A stretch of 64,000 bases of DNA from NCBI RefSeq assembly GCF_029635795.1, contig NZ_CP114280.1:4278001-4342000 (forward strand). Direction: 5' to 3'. The notes under the pieces were generated by a model. The model was given only the letters and a program-made list of their open reading frames with translations, made no database searches and had not been told where the DNA came from. Shown in pieces: positions 26,145 through 35,407 of the stretch (its first letter is position 1; every line of letters begins with the position of its first letter). The translations under genes were made by a program, and so were the position numbers. This stretch comes from Dickeya lacustris (GTDB lineage Bacteria; Pseudomonadota; Gammaproteobacteria; Enterobacterales; Enterobacteriaceae).

Positions 26145-26846
26145 ATGAAAATTGCTGATTCAACGGTTCTTATCACCGGAGCTAACAGAGGTATCGGACT
26201 GGCTTTCGCCAAGGCTTTTCTTGCTCGCGGCGCGCGCAAGGTTTATGCGGGGGCGCGCGATCCTTCCGGTATCACCTTACCGGGTGTCGAACCACTCAAA
26301 CTCGACGTCACTTCGGCTGGCGACGTTGAGTCTGCTATGCGTGTGGCGGGGGACGTAGACATCGTGGTCAATAATGCGGGTATAGCCGCCGTCGGCGGAT
26401 TTCTTTCCGATGACGCAGAAGAGCTCCTTCGTCGTCACTTCGAAACGAATGTTTTCGGGGTGTTACGCGTGAGCCGTGCATTTGCGCCAGTGCTTGCACG
26501 TAACGGCGGCGGTGCACTGTTAAACGTTGCCTCTATTGGTAGTTGGCTGAGTTTTCCAATGCTTGCGACCTATGCAACGTCGAAGGCCGCAGTATGGAGT
26601 TTGAGTAATGGCTTGCGTAACGAACTGCGCGAGCAGGGAACGCAGGTGATGTCATTGCACATGGGGTTCGTTGACACCGATCTCACCAAGGGGCTTGACG
26701 CCCAGAAATCAACCCCAGAGGCGATTGTTGAATATGCTCTTGATGCTCTGGAAGCCGGTGCGGAAGAGGCGTTAGCCGACGAACTCACTCGGCAGGTACA
26801 TAGCGGTTTGTCCGCCGCCGCGCCGGTCTATCTGACGCCGCGTTGA
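26145..26846 (+). CDS. Short-chain dehydrogenase/reductase (SDR family)
   Basis: 233 residues from ATG 26145 with AGAGG upstream. The cofactor loop is TGANRGIG, with NNAG at about 82-85 and the catalytic YATSK tetrad region, Ser in NVASIGSW. It is a classical SDR lacking a long C-terminal extension. AR near the end of beta 2 suggests NADPH use. It lies with the TetR gene in one unit under shared operators. The substrate, a ketone or aldehyde, is unknown. Confidence 0.9.
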   Translation: MKIADSTVLITGANRGIGLAFAKAFLARGARKVYAGARDPSGITLPGVEPLKLDVTSAGDVESAMRVAGDVDIVVNNAGIAAVGGFLSDDAEELLRRHFETNVFGVLRVSRAFAPVLARNGGGALLNVASIGSWLSFPMLATYATSKAAVWSLSNGLRNELREQGTQVMSLHMGFVDTDLTKGLDAQKSTPEAIVEYALDALEAGAEEALADELTRQVHSGLSAAAPVYLTPR

Positions 26847-26905
26847 AATTGTTCTGCCCTCACTGTGTCGATAAATTCAAGGATGAATGAATTTTTGAGA
26901 AACAT

Positions 26906-26935
26906 AGCCACTTTGTTGCCTGCAAAGTGGCTTTT
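26906..26935 (+). terminator. Terminator after the SDR gene
   Basis: A 10-bp perfect stem (AGCCACTTTG at 26906-26915, CAAAGTGGCT at 26923-26932) is followed by TTTTGC, about 60 bp after the stop. Confidence 0.75.
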
Positions 26936-27080
26936 GCTGCACGTCTAACCTGGAAATACCCATGACACCACCCATGTTCGCTCTCATGCAATTTAACGGA
27001 AACGACTGCCCAAAATATTTTGCGCAATATGGCTCCCTGATGAAGGCAGCGGTGCAGACGTTCGGTGGGCCGTCACGGGC

Positions 27081-28025
27081 TCAGGCTTTGGCAGACGGTC
27101 TTACTGGAATATTGGCAACGATGACACCAAGCGTTATCACGGCGACGCCCATTACATTGGGTAAAGAGAAGTGCTCACCAAGCAGTGGAACCGCTAACAA
27201 ATAGGCGAGGGCAGGACACAGGGAACCTATCAACGCACTTTGACCAGGACCCAATCGTTGCACGGCGACGGTATAACTCAAACTTGAAACAATACCGGTA
27301 CCTAACCCTTGTATTAGCAGAAAGGGGAGCATGTCATGCCATGCCGCGTTGCTAAGATGTGACTCGACCAGACCTGCCATCATCAGACTGAGTAATATCA
27401 GAGTGGATGGAATGCTAAGCAACAAGACACACCCAATCGTATCCAATCCGCTGCGGCGAATTGCCAGCGTGTAGGCTCCCCATAGAAGACTTGCCAACAG
27501 TAGCAGAGTCCCGCCACCGATCATGTCTTTGTTAAATCCGGGCATTACCATCCATGCAACGCCAGCCAGGATAAGCAGAATGGCGCGCAATTGTTGTTTA
27601 CTCGCACGATGCCGGAAAACCAGGAAAGCCAGCAGAATGACGGCGAGTGGCGATGTACCCGCAATCAGCGCCGCCACATGAGCGGCAGATGTAAGATGCC
27701 CTCCCGCCGACGCGATAAAAAAATAGGGAATGCCGCCGCCAACAAGTATGGCTATGACTTCAATTGGGCGCAGGGTAGAGAGTTGTCTCAAACGCGCAGG
27801 GAGCCAGGGCAACAGGAGTAGTGTGGGGACGCCAAAACGAAACAGCGCAACATCAGCCACTGATAGCGGGGAGGCACCGATAGCTCGGATGGATATTGCA
27901 AACAGTGACCACGCGATTACTGCAATGGCCATCGCAATATAGCCAAAAACCATTCCTTTGGTTCGATTTTGCTTCACCTCGCCACGTTGAATATTTCTCT
28001 CATTTTTCACATTCTCGACGTGCAT
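27081..28025 (-). CDS. EamA/DMT-family transporter (RhaT-like, ten TMS)
   Basis: 314 residues with ten hydrophobic helices arranged as two EamA repeats (first from about 28, second from about 165). ATG 28025 has GGAG five bases upstream. Family members are mostly exporters of amino acids or other metabolites at the inner membrane. It is divergent from an Lrp/AsnC regulator with about 110 bp between, a common pairing for amino-acid exporters, so control by that regulator is likely. Confidence 0.9.
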   Translation of the reverse strand: MHVENVKNERNIQRGEVKQNRTKGMVFGYIAMAIAVIAWSLFAISIRAIGASPLSVADVALFRFGVPTLLLLPWLPARLRQLSTLRPIEVIAILVGGGIPYFFIASAGGHLTSAAHVAALIAGTSPLAVILLAFLVFRHRASKQQLRAILLILAGVAWMVMPGFNKDMIGGGTLLLLASLLWGAYTLAIRRSGLDTIGCVLLLSIPSTLILLSLMMAGLVESHLSNAAWHDMLPFLLIQGLGTGIVSSLSYTVAVQRLGPGQSALIGSLCPALAYLLAVPLLGEHFSLPNVMGVAVITLGVIVANIPVRPSAKA

Positions 28026-28137
28026 CTGGCTCCATCCCGGTAACAGTGTTTGTTTTAAACATGCTACGCAGTTTTTGATGGTGAATTGATGCTATTTCAT
28101 CTATTTTTAAGTTTTGATTTAGTGGGATCCTCCAATA

Positions 28138-28602
28138 ATGGATAAGATAGATTCGACAGATCGACAAATCATTGCACTCTTACAGCAAGAGGGGCGACTA
28201 ACCATTCAAGAGTTGTCTCAGAAAATCAATCTTTCCCCGACTCCGTGCCTGCGGCGAGTGAGGCTGTTGGAGAAAGCTGGCGTTATAAGTGGCTATACAG
28301 CCGTTGTAAATGAGGAAGCCTATGGGCTGCCAATCACCGCGTTGGTGCGAATCCGTTTGGAACATCATTCAGAATCATCGGTACGCACATTCGAGCAATC
28401 GGTGGGCTTCATTGACGAAATCATGGACTGTTATGTCATGGCGGGTGATGCAGACTATTTGCTGCGTGTGTTGGTTGGCAGCTTTCGCGACTACGAACGC
28501 TTTGTACGAGACAAGCTACAGAAAATTGGTGGTATTGCTGCGATTGAGACCAGTTTTGCCTATGGCGTGGTTAAACGCGCAAAGGTCTTTCCTCGTCTTT
28601 AA
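28138..28602 (+). CDS. Lrp/AsnC-family transcriptional regulator
   Basis: 154 residues. The N-terminal helix-turn-helix includes DSTDRQIIALLQQEGRLTIQ and INLSPTPCLRRVRLLEKAGV, and a RAM ligand domain follows (about 65-150; VMAGDADYLLRVLV). It is transcribed away from the EamA transporter gene, with which it probably forms a regulator-exporter pair responding to an amino acid. It is close to full family length. Confidence 0.92.
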   Translation: MDKIDSTDRQIIALLQQEGRLTIQELSQKINLSPTPCLRRVRLLEKAGVISGYTAVVNEEAYGLPITALVRIRLEHHSESSVRTFEQSVGFIDEIMDCYVMAGDADYLLRVLVGSFRDYERFVRDKLQKIGGIAAIETSFAYGVVKRAKVFPRL

Positions 28603-28809
28603 ATGCGTAATCGACCGGGTACACGAAGAGCCGTGTGAACGACCTCGCGCGCTTCGTTGCACAACGCCGCCTCACTTCATCGTCATATCGTGGTTTACAT
28701 GTACGCACAGGCTGGCAGCAGAGAATTCGGTCTCCTGACCCCCGCCAGCCTATGTTTAACACTATTGACATTGAGCACTGATGACACTGAGCACTGATGG
28801 CATTGAACG

Positions 28810-28834
28810 CGGATAAAATTATCTATTTTATCCG
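28810..28834 (-). terminator. Hairpin at the end of the F420-reductase-like gene
   Basis: A 10-bp perfect stem (CGGATAAAAT at 28810-28819 with 28825-28834) with a five-base loop. It begins in the stop codon of the minus-strand gene. No T tract, so moderate support only. Confidence 0.45.
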
Positions 28835-29565
28835 TGGTTTGTGCTCCGATTTGCCGCAACGAGTGAGCCTCGGTCGGTCGCAACGTGCCCGGCCATAACA
28901 GCCTGAATCAACGCATCCCGATTTTTAGGCGCGCTGGCTGCATTGGCGGCTGCTAAGGCACGTTTTAGCTCATCAATAGCGAGCTCAGTGCAATAGGCCG
29001 GTGTACCCGGCTGCTGACGCCATGATTCCGCAAGCGGCCCGGCATCCACGACGTCAAACCCCGTATCATTCACAAGTTCAGCGACAATCTGCTTTGCAGT
29101 GACATTATCGCCACTTATCGGAATGGCCAGACGGCCCGGTGCGCCGGGTTCACGGGATGCTGCTTTGAGCGTCGCGCTCCCCAATGCGTTCCAGGCTTTG
29201 ATGACCGGTTTACCCACTTGTTCGCTCACCCAGACCGTCTCCGGCTTGCCATTGCGTACGTCGCTAATGTCGCCATCCCTGAAAGGGTAGTAATTAGATG
29301 TATCAATGATAATGGCGTCAGCCGGGGCTGATTCCAGCAACCTTGCGGCCTCGCGATTCACATTGAAAGGGAGTGAGAGGATAACGACCTGCGCACCTTG
29401 CGCGGCTTCAGTGGCGGTGACAGCCAATATATTGGTGCCTTGAATACTTTCAGCCAAACTTGCGGGATCGCGGGAGTTGGCAAGCCTGACTACGTGGCCC
29501 GCGCTAGATAGTTTGCGGGCAAGCTCGGCACCAATAGCGCCAGCCCCGATGATGCCAATGTTCAT
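28828..29565 (-). CDS. NADPH-dependent F420 reductase-like oxidoreductase
   Basis: 245 residues. An N-terminal dinucleotide fold (IGIIGAGAIGAELARKLSSAG, here read as a GxGxxG loop) is followed by AVILSL-like strands, SNYYPFRDGD and KAWNALGSATL, which are typical of the F420_oxidored/YrpB-like family. In enterobacteria, which lack F420, such proteins use NAD(P)H with unknown substrates. The ATG at 29565 opens the gene with GGAGT upstream. It is divergent from a LysR remnant. Confidence 0.85.
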   Translation of the reverse strand: MNIGIIGAGAIGAELARKLSSAGHVVRLANSRDPASLAESIQGTNILAVTATEAAQGAQVVILSLPFNVNREAARLLESAPADAIIIDTSNYYPFRDGDISDVRNGKPETVWVSEQVGKPVIKAWNALGSATLKAASREPGAPGRLAIPISGDNVTAKQIVAELVNDTGFDVVDAGPLAESWRQQPGTPAYCTELAIDELKRALAAANAASAPKNRDALIQAVMAGHVATDRGSLVAANRSTNHG

Positions 29566-29737
29566 ACCGTGACTCCTAACGTATTCGTCAATCTTAAGGT
29601 GAGGTTTATCGTGGCCGTCTTATTCGGGGCACGATGCAGAAGGTCTTTCAGGGCCAATGGCGGACATTAACGGACGCAATAGCCTTCAGGCAGCGAGCCC
29701 CGCAAGCGATTTATTCAATACTGTGTACCTGGGTTAA

Positions 29738-30397
29738 AAATCCCGCATAAGATCGGAAATTATCTCTCCCTGGTGGGATGTATTGATAGCCTTTCAACAG
29801 CGTTACCCTGACATCACCGTATTTTGTCATTCTAGCGAGAGAGTTGTTGATTTGTTCGAAGATGGCATCGACGTAGCGCTCAGAATGGGAAATTTAAATA
29901 CCGATAATGTGATTGCTAAACCTGTCATGGCCGTGGAAGCGCTTTTTGTGGCAAGTCCCGCATTATTAGCACGTTACGGTACGCCGCAGACACTGGAAGA
30001 CATGGCAAAACTGCCAATTGCCGCGTGGGAAAGCCTCAATCATGGTTCTTTTGAATGGGGAATGGGATCGGTAAAGGTCAAGTACGAGCCTGCGTTTTCC
30101 AGCAATAACTCACAGGGGTTAATTCATTATGCGCTAAGTGGTATGGGGGTCGCACAGGTGCTGGATTTTTCGGCCAGACCCTGGCTGGAAAGTGGTGAAC
30201 TGATACGGCTTTTACCCGGGATAACGATGCAAAACCTCCCGCTACACCTTGTCTATGCCCGGCATAAACATCCATCCGCCCTGGTGCGCGCGTATCTGGA
30301 TTTTTGTTTAGAATGGGTGGGAAAGCTCAACGTCTCTTCCAGCCAGTCGGCCAGTCACACCCCCCAACCAGACGGTGTCCAAACGCTGTCGCGATGA
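29738..30397 (+). pseudogene. LysR-family regulator remnant lacking the DNA-binding domain
   Basis: The open part encodes about 205 residues of a LysR substrate-binding domain: FQQRYPDITVF, DLFEDGIDVALRMG, FVASPALLARYG and the C-terminal RHKHPSALVRAYLDFCLEW. An intact LysR protein has about 300 residues with an N-terminal winged helix. Here the frame upstream of TTG 29783 continues only to about 29738 and a stop lies at 29735. No helix-turn-helix coding sequence is seen in the 170 bp between it and the divergent gene. The gene is 5'-truncated and cannot be an active repressor or activator. Confidence 0.8.
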
Positions 30398-30534
30398 CGG
30401 GGATTGCGCAGGTCAATTGTGCCCGTAGCCAATGCGACCGGAGAGACGCGAAGACCGGTCTTGCCAAAAATGGTGTCCATGTGCGCGGTTGATAAAAACG
30501 CCCGTCAGAGAGAGGCCGACGGCTGTAACCGCCA

Positions 30535-31143
30535 TCAACTGCGGTGGTCGTTCGCTGACCTATCCTCAGGGGCGGTCGTGTTCAGTGACGCGAGGATCTT
30601 GTTGCGGCAAACCGTCAGGATTTCATCGGCCAGCGGCGAGTCGTCTGGGCAGGCGCGTGACATGACGATGGCGCCGATAGCGTGCGCCAGTATATCAAGG
30701 TATCGGGAGCGGGCAGCGTCAGCATCGGTTGCGTCAGGCGCGGGGTTGGCTTGACTGAGTGCGGCCAGTACACTTTCGATACCGGCTGCAAACGTTGCCC
30801 GAACGGCCTGCGGCTGGCGCGCGGCATCGCCACTGAGCGCCGCTATCGTGCAGCCTGTTGAGCGCGCGTCGCGATGCTCGCGCGAGAGATAACTTTGCAC
30901 GAGCGCCGATATGTCCAGGTCAGCCGACAGCTCCGCTGTTTGAGCGAGGCCGCACGCGGCCGATTCCACCATCAAGTCAGCCTTAGAGCGGAAATGTTTG
31001 TAGAAACCGCCGTGGGTGAAACCTGCCTCCGCCATGAGATCGGCAACACCAATCCCATCGTAACCGCGTTCACGAAACAGCGTCGATGCCGTTTCAACAA
31101 TGTGTGCCCGGTTTGCCTGCGCCTGCGCCTTGGTGACTTTCAT
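30535..31143 (-). CDS. TetR/AcrR-family regulator, second in the region
   Basis: 202 residues from ATG 31143 (GGA eight bases upstream; a longer start at 31164 is possible but lacks a ribosome binding site). The helix-turn-helix region is GYDGIGVADLMAEAGFTHGGF, close in type to the other TetR protein of the window at 25488. A perfect 20-bp palindrome sits over its promoter. It is divergent from a deleted SDR gene, which was probably its original target, and more oxidoreductases follow on the plus strand. Confidence 0.9.
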   Translation of the reverse strand: MKVTKAQAQANRAHIVETASTLFRERGYDGIGVADLMAEAGFTHGGFYKHFRSKADLMVESAACGLAQTAELSADLDISALVQSYLSREHRDARSTGCTIAALSGDAARQPQAVRATFAAGIESVLAALSQANPAPDATDADAARSRYLDILAHAIGAIVMSRACPDDSPLADEILTVCRNKILASLNTTAPEDRSANDHRS

Positions 31144-31201
31144 ATCCGTTCCATTCCGTTCCATTATGAGTTCATGCCGTAAGCAATAGCGCCACTATAC
31201 A

Positions 31202-31221
31202 TTGATTACGATCGTAATCAA
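31202..31221. promoter_or_regulatory. Perfect 20-bp palindrome, TetR operator in the divergent promoter
   Basis: TTGATTACGATCGTAATCAA equals its own reverse complement. On the minus strand its first six bases serve as a -35 (TTGATT), with TATAGT 16 bp further as -10, so a bound repressor would shut the tetR promoter. It also lies in the upstream region of the plus-strand SDR remnant. Confidence 0.8.
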
Positions 31222-31370
31222 AATATTGACAGTTTAGATTATGGTTGTCATGATTAAATCCAATGACAACGCCGAAAGCTGAAATGGCACGACCGAGAAA
31301 ACGTTTTTCGGCGAGTGCAGTGGCTAAACGCGCCAACTCACCTCTCACCTCATTCATGCAAAGGAAGACA

Positions 31371-31745
31371 ATGATGACCAAGCCTGCAACAGTCCTCATC
31401 ACCGGGGCGTCCAGTGGTATTGGTGCTACAGCCTTCGTGCTCTTTCTGTCGCAAGGCTTGCATCTCGAACTTTCACCCCATGGCGTTTATGTACAAGCCG
31501 TGCTGCCCGCCGCGACCCGCACGGAAATCTGGGAGCGCGCCGGTATTGATATCAATACGCTGCCTGAAGTGATGGACGTGGATGAGCTGGTCGATGCCGC
31601 ACTGGTGGGCTTCGATCGCCGTGAGCTGATCACCATACCACCGCTGCATGTCGCTGAACGCTGGGATGCTTTGGATGGGGCGCGTCAAGCTTTGCTGTCG
31701 GACTTGCGGCAGGCGCATGCCGCTGAACGCTATCGGGCCCGATAA
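31371..31745 (+). pseudogene. SDR-family oxidoreductase with a large internal in-frame deletion
   Basis: It starts with a normal SDR N-terminus (TVLITGASSGIGA) and then jumps directly to a normal C-terminal half (AFVLFLSQGLHLELSPHG to the end). The NNAG region and the catalytic Tyr-x-x-x-Lys are gone. The remaining frame is 124 residues against about 250-265 for intact relatives, in which the C-terminal part would follow YGATK. The frame is kept across the junction, so a short protein could be made but should be inactive. The deletion probably arose between short GGTGCTAC/GCTAC-like repeats (inference). Confidence 0.85.
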
Positions 31746-31853
31746 GTATCGACAGTCACGTATTGACTTGCCTCACACGTCTGTTGCGTCGCGCGGCACA
31801 CTCCGCCACCCAGAGGTCGGGCAGTCATTTGCAATAATAATCAGGAGTATTGA

Positions 31854-32666
31854 ATGAAAAGAGAGAGACGCGTAGCGCTCGTTACCGGGGCCTCATCGGG
31901 TATCGGGAGAGCCACTGCCGACAAACTTGTCGCGGCCGGTTATCGGGTCTACGGCACGAGCAGACGGGGGGCTCAGGCGGGGTTGTACGCATTCCCTCTG
32001 CTGGCGATGGATGTGACGGATGATGACTCTGTCGCCGCCGCCGTCGGTGAACTGCTGCGCCTGGAAGGGCGCATCGATCTGCTGGTCAATAATGCTGGCT
32101 CCGGCCTTAGCCCGGCGGCAGCGGAGGAGAGCTCGATTGCACAGGTTCGTGCGCTGTTTGACACCAACGTGCTTGGCGTCGTCAGAGTGACCCATGCTGT
32201 TTTACCCACTATGCGCAAGCAAGGCAGTGGCCGCATCTTGAATGTCGGGTCGGGGCTGGGGATTATTCCGGCACCTTATAACGCGCACTACTCGGCGACT
32301 AAACATGCGATTGAAGGGTATTCCGAATCTCTTGACCACGAAGTGCGCGAGTTTGGGGTACGCGTCGCGGTTATCCAACCGGGCGTTACGCGGACGTTAT
32401 TTGACTCCAGTACCACCCCCTGCGATAAGCCTCTGCCAGCCTATGATGTGAGCCGCCAGAAATATCTGGTCGCCTACGAGAGCGCCATGTCCGTAGCGGA
32501 TAGCGCCGATAGCGTGGCTGAAACCATCGTACTGGCGGCAAACGATGACACGCCGCGTCTACGCTATCCCTCGGGAAAAGTCGCGCGTCAGGGCGCTTTT
32601 GCCCGGCGATTTCTTCCGCGTGCTTTCTTCGACAAGATGCTGCACAAGCAATTTGGTCTGGGCTAA
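31854..32666 (+). CDS. Short-chain dehydrogenase/reductase (SDR family), intact
   Basis: 270 residues. The cofactor loop is TGASSGIGRA, NNAG lies near residue 79, the catalytic Ser is in NVGSGLG and YSATKHA holds Tyr and Lys. SRRG after beta 2 points to NADPH. It resembles the group of SDRs acting on ketosteroid-like or aliphatic ketone substrates; the exact substrate is unknown. ATG 31854 follows CAGGAG at a good distance. It lies downstream of the deleted SDR and upstream of two MDR-type reductases. Confidence 0.9.
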   Translation: MKRERRVALVTGASSGIGRATADKLVAAGYRVYGTSRRGAQAGLYAFPLLAMDVTDDDSVAAAVGELLRLEGRIDLLVNNAGSGLSPAAAEESSIAQVRALFDTNVLGVVRVTHAVLPTMRKQGSGRILNVGSGLGIIPAPYNAHYSATKHAIEGYSESLDHEVREFGVRVAVIQPGVTRTLFDSSTTPCDKPLPAYDVSRQKYLVAYESAMSVADSADSVAETIVLAANDDTPRLRYPSGKVARQGAFARRFLPRAFFDKMLHKQFGLG

Positions 32667-32841
32667 CGCCTGCCAGTCAATGGCCATGCGATGAACACCG
32701 CTAGTCGGTGGCAGCGCAGCGCCCGGCATGATGTAGAGGGCAGTGCAGGGGCTTTTTGCCTGTACGAGAAATTGAGTACCCAGCGCACGGTTCCCCTCAA
32801 TATGCTGACTTATCTACAAAATTTATCACCACGGAGTAAAA

Positions 32842-33835
32842 ATGAGCATAACGTTCAACGCGCTGTTGACCACCAAAACCGGCGACACAATTTCAACAAC
32901 GCGCGTCGATTTTGATGCAGCCGACCTCATGCCGGGTGACGTCAGTGTCGCTATCGACTATTCAACGGTGAACTACAAGGATGCGATGGCCATCAGCGGT
33001 CGAGCGCCGATAATCCGTCAGTTTCCATTGATTCCTGGCATTGATTTTTCCGGGGTTGTCGAGTCCTCGTCGCACCCGGGGTTCAACGTCGGTGATCGCG
33101 TTGTCGCCAACGGTTGGGGCCTGAGCCAGACCCATCACGGCGGCCTGGCGCAGAAGGCGCGCGTCAAGGGCGACTGGCTGGTTAAATTGCCCGACGTTTT
33201 TTCGACGCGTGATGCCATGGCGATCGGCACCGCTGGATACACCGCAATGCTGTCTGTGCTTGCGCTGGAGCATGCGGGCGTGACGCCGGACAAGGGGGAC
33301 GTGTTGGTGACGGGGGCCGGTGGCGGTGCGGGGTCGGTGGCCGTCATCCTGTTGTCCAAACTGGGTTATCGGGTTGTGGCCTCATACCGGGCGTCTCGAA
33401 GAGGCCGGGTACTTACGCGAATTGGGCGCAGCCGAGGTCATCGACCGTCGCACGCTGTCTGAACCTGGCGCACCCATCGGTAAAGAGCGCTGGGCCGGTG
33501 CTATCGACTCTGTGGGGAGCCACACGCTCGCCAATGTGCTGGCGCAAACGCGTTATCGCGGCGCGGTGGCGGCGTTCGGGCTCGCACAGGGGGTTGACCT
33601 GCCAGGCTCCGTGCTGCCGTTTATTCTGCGTAACGTCACTCTGGCTGGTATCGACTCAGTCAATGCGCCGCAGGACGCACGGTTGCAGGCATGGGCGCGT
33701 CTGGCGACCGATCTGGAGCTGGATAAACTGGCACAGGCCACGCAGGTCATCGGTTTGAGCGATGTGGTGGGCCTTGTTGAGCCTATGCTTCACGGGCAGG
33801 TGCGTGGGCGCACCGTCGTGGACGTCAATGCCTGA
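32842..33835 (+). pseudogene. AcuI/YhdH-type quinone/acrylyl-CoA reductase, frameshifted
   Basis: A medium-chain reductase of the YhdH group split by one extra base. The N-terminal part (IDYSTVNYKDAMAISG, PGIDFSGVV, TAGYTAMLSVLALE, VTGAGGGAGSVAV) runs in one frame to VVAS at about 33384. The rest (TGRLEEAGYLRELGAAEVID to VRGRTVVDVNA) continues in the next frame. Relatives read VVASTGR without break, so the T near 33385 is the probable insertion. The product would lose its C-terminal half. Both halves are otherwise well preserved, so the event looks recent; a sequencing error is possible. Confidence 0.85.
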
Positions 33836-33918
33836 TGCAATAGCGTGAAGATTCAGGTGGGATTTTCTCGGGCCTTCGCTACGCCACATCAATTCATCAA
33901 TACAGGAATTCGAATCAC

Positions 33919-34920
33919 ATGAAAGCACTTACATTCAAACGCTATGGCAAATCGCCCGAGATTGGCTTCGCCGAGGTTCCCCATCCCACGCTAAAGCCTG
34001 ACGAACTGCTCGTTGAGGTTTACGCGGTGGGGCTGAATCCTATCGATAACATGATTCCAACAGGCATGTTCAAACCTATCCTCAAGTTCCCACTCCCGGC
34101 CACGATGGGCAGCGATGTGGCCGGCGTGGTGAAAGAGGTGGGTAGCCGCGTGACCCGTTTCAAACCGGGTGATGCTATTTTTGCCAGCCTGTTCGATCTC
34201 GGCTTAGGTTCACTCGCTGAATTCGCCGTCGTGCCAGAGAATGTTGCAGCCCCCAAACCGACCAATCTGAACTTCGTGCAAGCCGCCTCGATTCCGATGG
34301 TCGGGCTGACCTCCTGGCAAGCCCTAAAAGAGCGGGCAAACCTTCGGAAAGGGCAAAAGGTATTCATCCCCGCCGGGGCTGGCGGTATCGGCACGTTCGC
34401 GATCCAACTGGCAAAACACCTGGGTGCCAGAGTCGCAACGACGACCAGCACAGGGAATGTGCAATGGGTCAGCAGCCTGGGGGCCGATGAGGTAATTGAC
34501 TATAAGACGCAGGCGTTCGAGAACGTGCTACATGGGTATGATGTGGTGCTGGGGACTCTCAGGGGCGATGAGCTCAAAAAATCCATCAACATCCTTAAAC
34601 CGGGAGGCAAAATTGTTTCTCTGATTGGGCCGCTGGATGCGGCGTTCGCCAGCTCTCGTCGGCTGAATGTCGTGCTAAAATTCGTCTTCGGCCTGATGAG
34701 CCGCAAAATCATGCGTCTTGCGGGTAAGCGTGACGTTTCCTACTCATTTCTGTTTGTGCGCCCCGATGGGCGTCAATTATCGGACATTGGCAGCTTACTT
34801 CAGTCTGAACAGATTCATCCCGTTATCGATAAGGTCTTTCCGTTCGACCAGGCCAAGGACGCGCTGGACTACCTTGCTCAGGGACGCGCCAAAGGCAAGG
34901 TCGTTGTTCAGCTAAAATAA
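33919..34920 (+). CDS. Zinc-independent MDR oxidoreductase (quinone reductase family)
   Basis: 333 residues of the medium-chain dehydrogenase family. The GroES-like N-domain contains EVYAVGLNPIDNMIPTGMF and MGSDVAGVVKEVG, and the Rossmann domain has GQKVFIPAGAGGIGTFAIQL. The cysteine ligands of zinc-dependent alcohol dehydrogenases are absent, so it belongs with NADPH quinone or enone reductases. ATG 33919 is preceded by ACAGGA. It may share a transcript with the frameshifted reductase upstream. Confidence 0.88.
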   Translation: MKALTFKRYGKSPEIGFAEVPHPTLKPDELLVEVYAVGLNPIDNMIPTGMFKPILKFPLPATMGSDVAGVVKEVGSRVTRFKPGDAIFASLFDLGLGSLAEFAVVPENVAAPKPTNLNFVQAASIPMVGLTSWQALKERANLRKGQKVFIPAGAGGIGTFAIQLAKHLGARVATTTSTGNVQWVSSLGADEVIDYKTQAFENVLHGYDVVLGTLRGDELKKSINILKPGGKIVSLIGPLDAAFASSRRLNVVLKFVFGLMSRKIMRLAGKRDVSYSFLFVRPDGRQLSDIGSLLQSEQIHPVIDKVFPFDQAKDALDYLAQGRAKGKVVVQLK

Positions 34921-35407
34921 GTGTTTCCAGGCCGGGTGCGGCCTTCTGGCTGATTGCGCGGATATTTTATTCTCGCACCAAACTGACCCCAAATATGGCC
35001 ACTACATTCTCCCGATGCGGAGGAAACCAAACGTGGCCAGCAGCATGAACCCGGCTGTTTGAAAGAGGAATCGTTGCGCCCTCGCACTGGTGAGGTGGTG
35101 ACATGACGGTTCCCTCTGATTGCGGGGAAAAACGCAATCGAACCCGCTTTACCCGTATTTTTACCCGCAAAGGGGTGTAGCTTCGAGTGTTTTTTAATAG
35201 ACGTGTGTAGACATGGAGAAGGGGATAACCCATTGACAAAAAGCAAAAAACCAGACGTCAGTAGACATCTGGTTTCTTTAAATTGGTTCCTCTGACTGGG
35301 ATCGCCTTTGCCAGTAACTGGCTAATAAATAATCTAAGCTAGGAGGTCTTGTCCGTCAAGACAACTAGAATGACCATCTTTCATTGAAGCCTAAATAGCT
35401 TCTCATA
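34921..35407. other. Intergenic region and left edge of the tRNA-Asn island
   Basis: Non-coding. It contains a short hairpin right after the MDR gene (AGGCCG at 34929-34934 with 34939-34944) and, from 35217 to 35299, the left copy of the 83-bp repeat that ends with a fragment of a tRNA-Asn 3' end. The IS630 remnant follows. Confidence 0.6.
35217..35299. repeat. Left attachment-site copy (attL-like) of the tRNA-Asn island
   Basis: 83 bp that align without gaps to 42025-42107 with ten mismatches by my count. The copy includes the hairpin CCAGACGT...ACATCTGG and the 12-bp tRNA 3' stretch (TCCTCTGACTGG on this strand), after which similarity stops. The pairing base at the foot of the hairpin is C-G here and G-C in the right copy, a compensatory change, so both hairpins have been kept as working structures. 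Confidence 0.8.

Noticed and set aside
26962..27204. Plus-strand frame of 80 codons after the SDR gene
   Set aside because: More than half of it is antisense to the end of the EamA transporter gene. It has no good ribosome binding site and lies downstream of a terminator.
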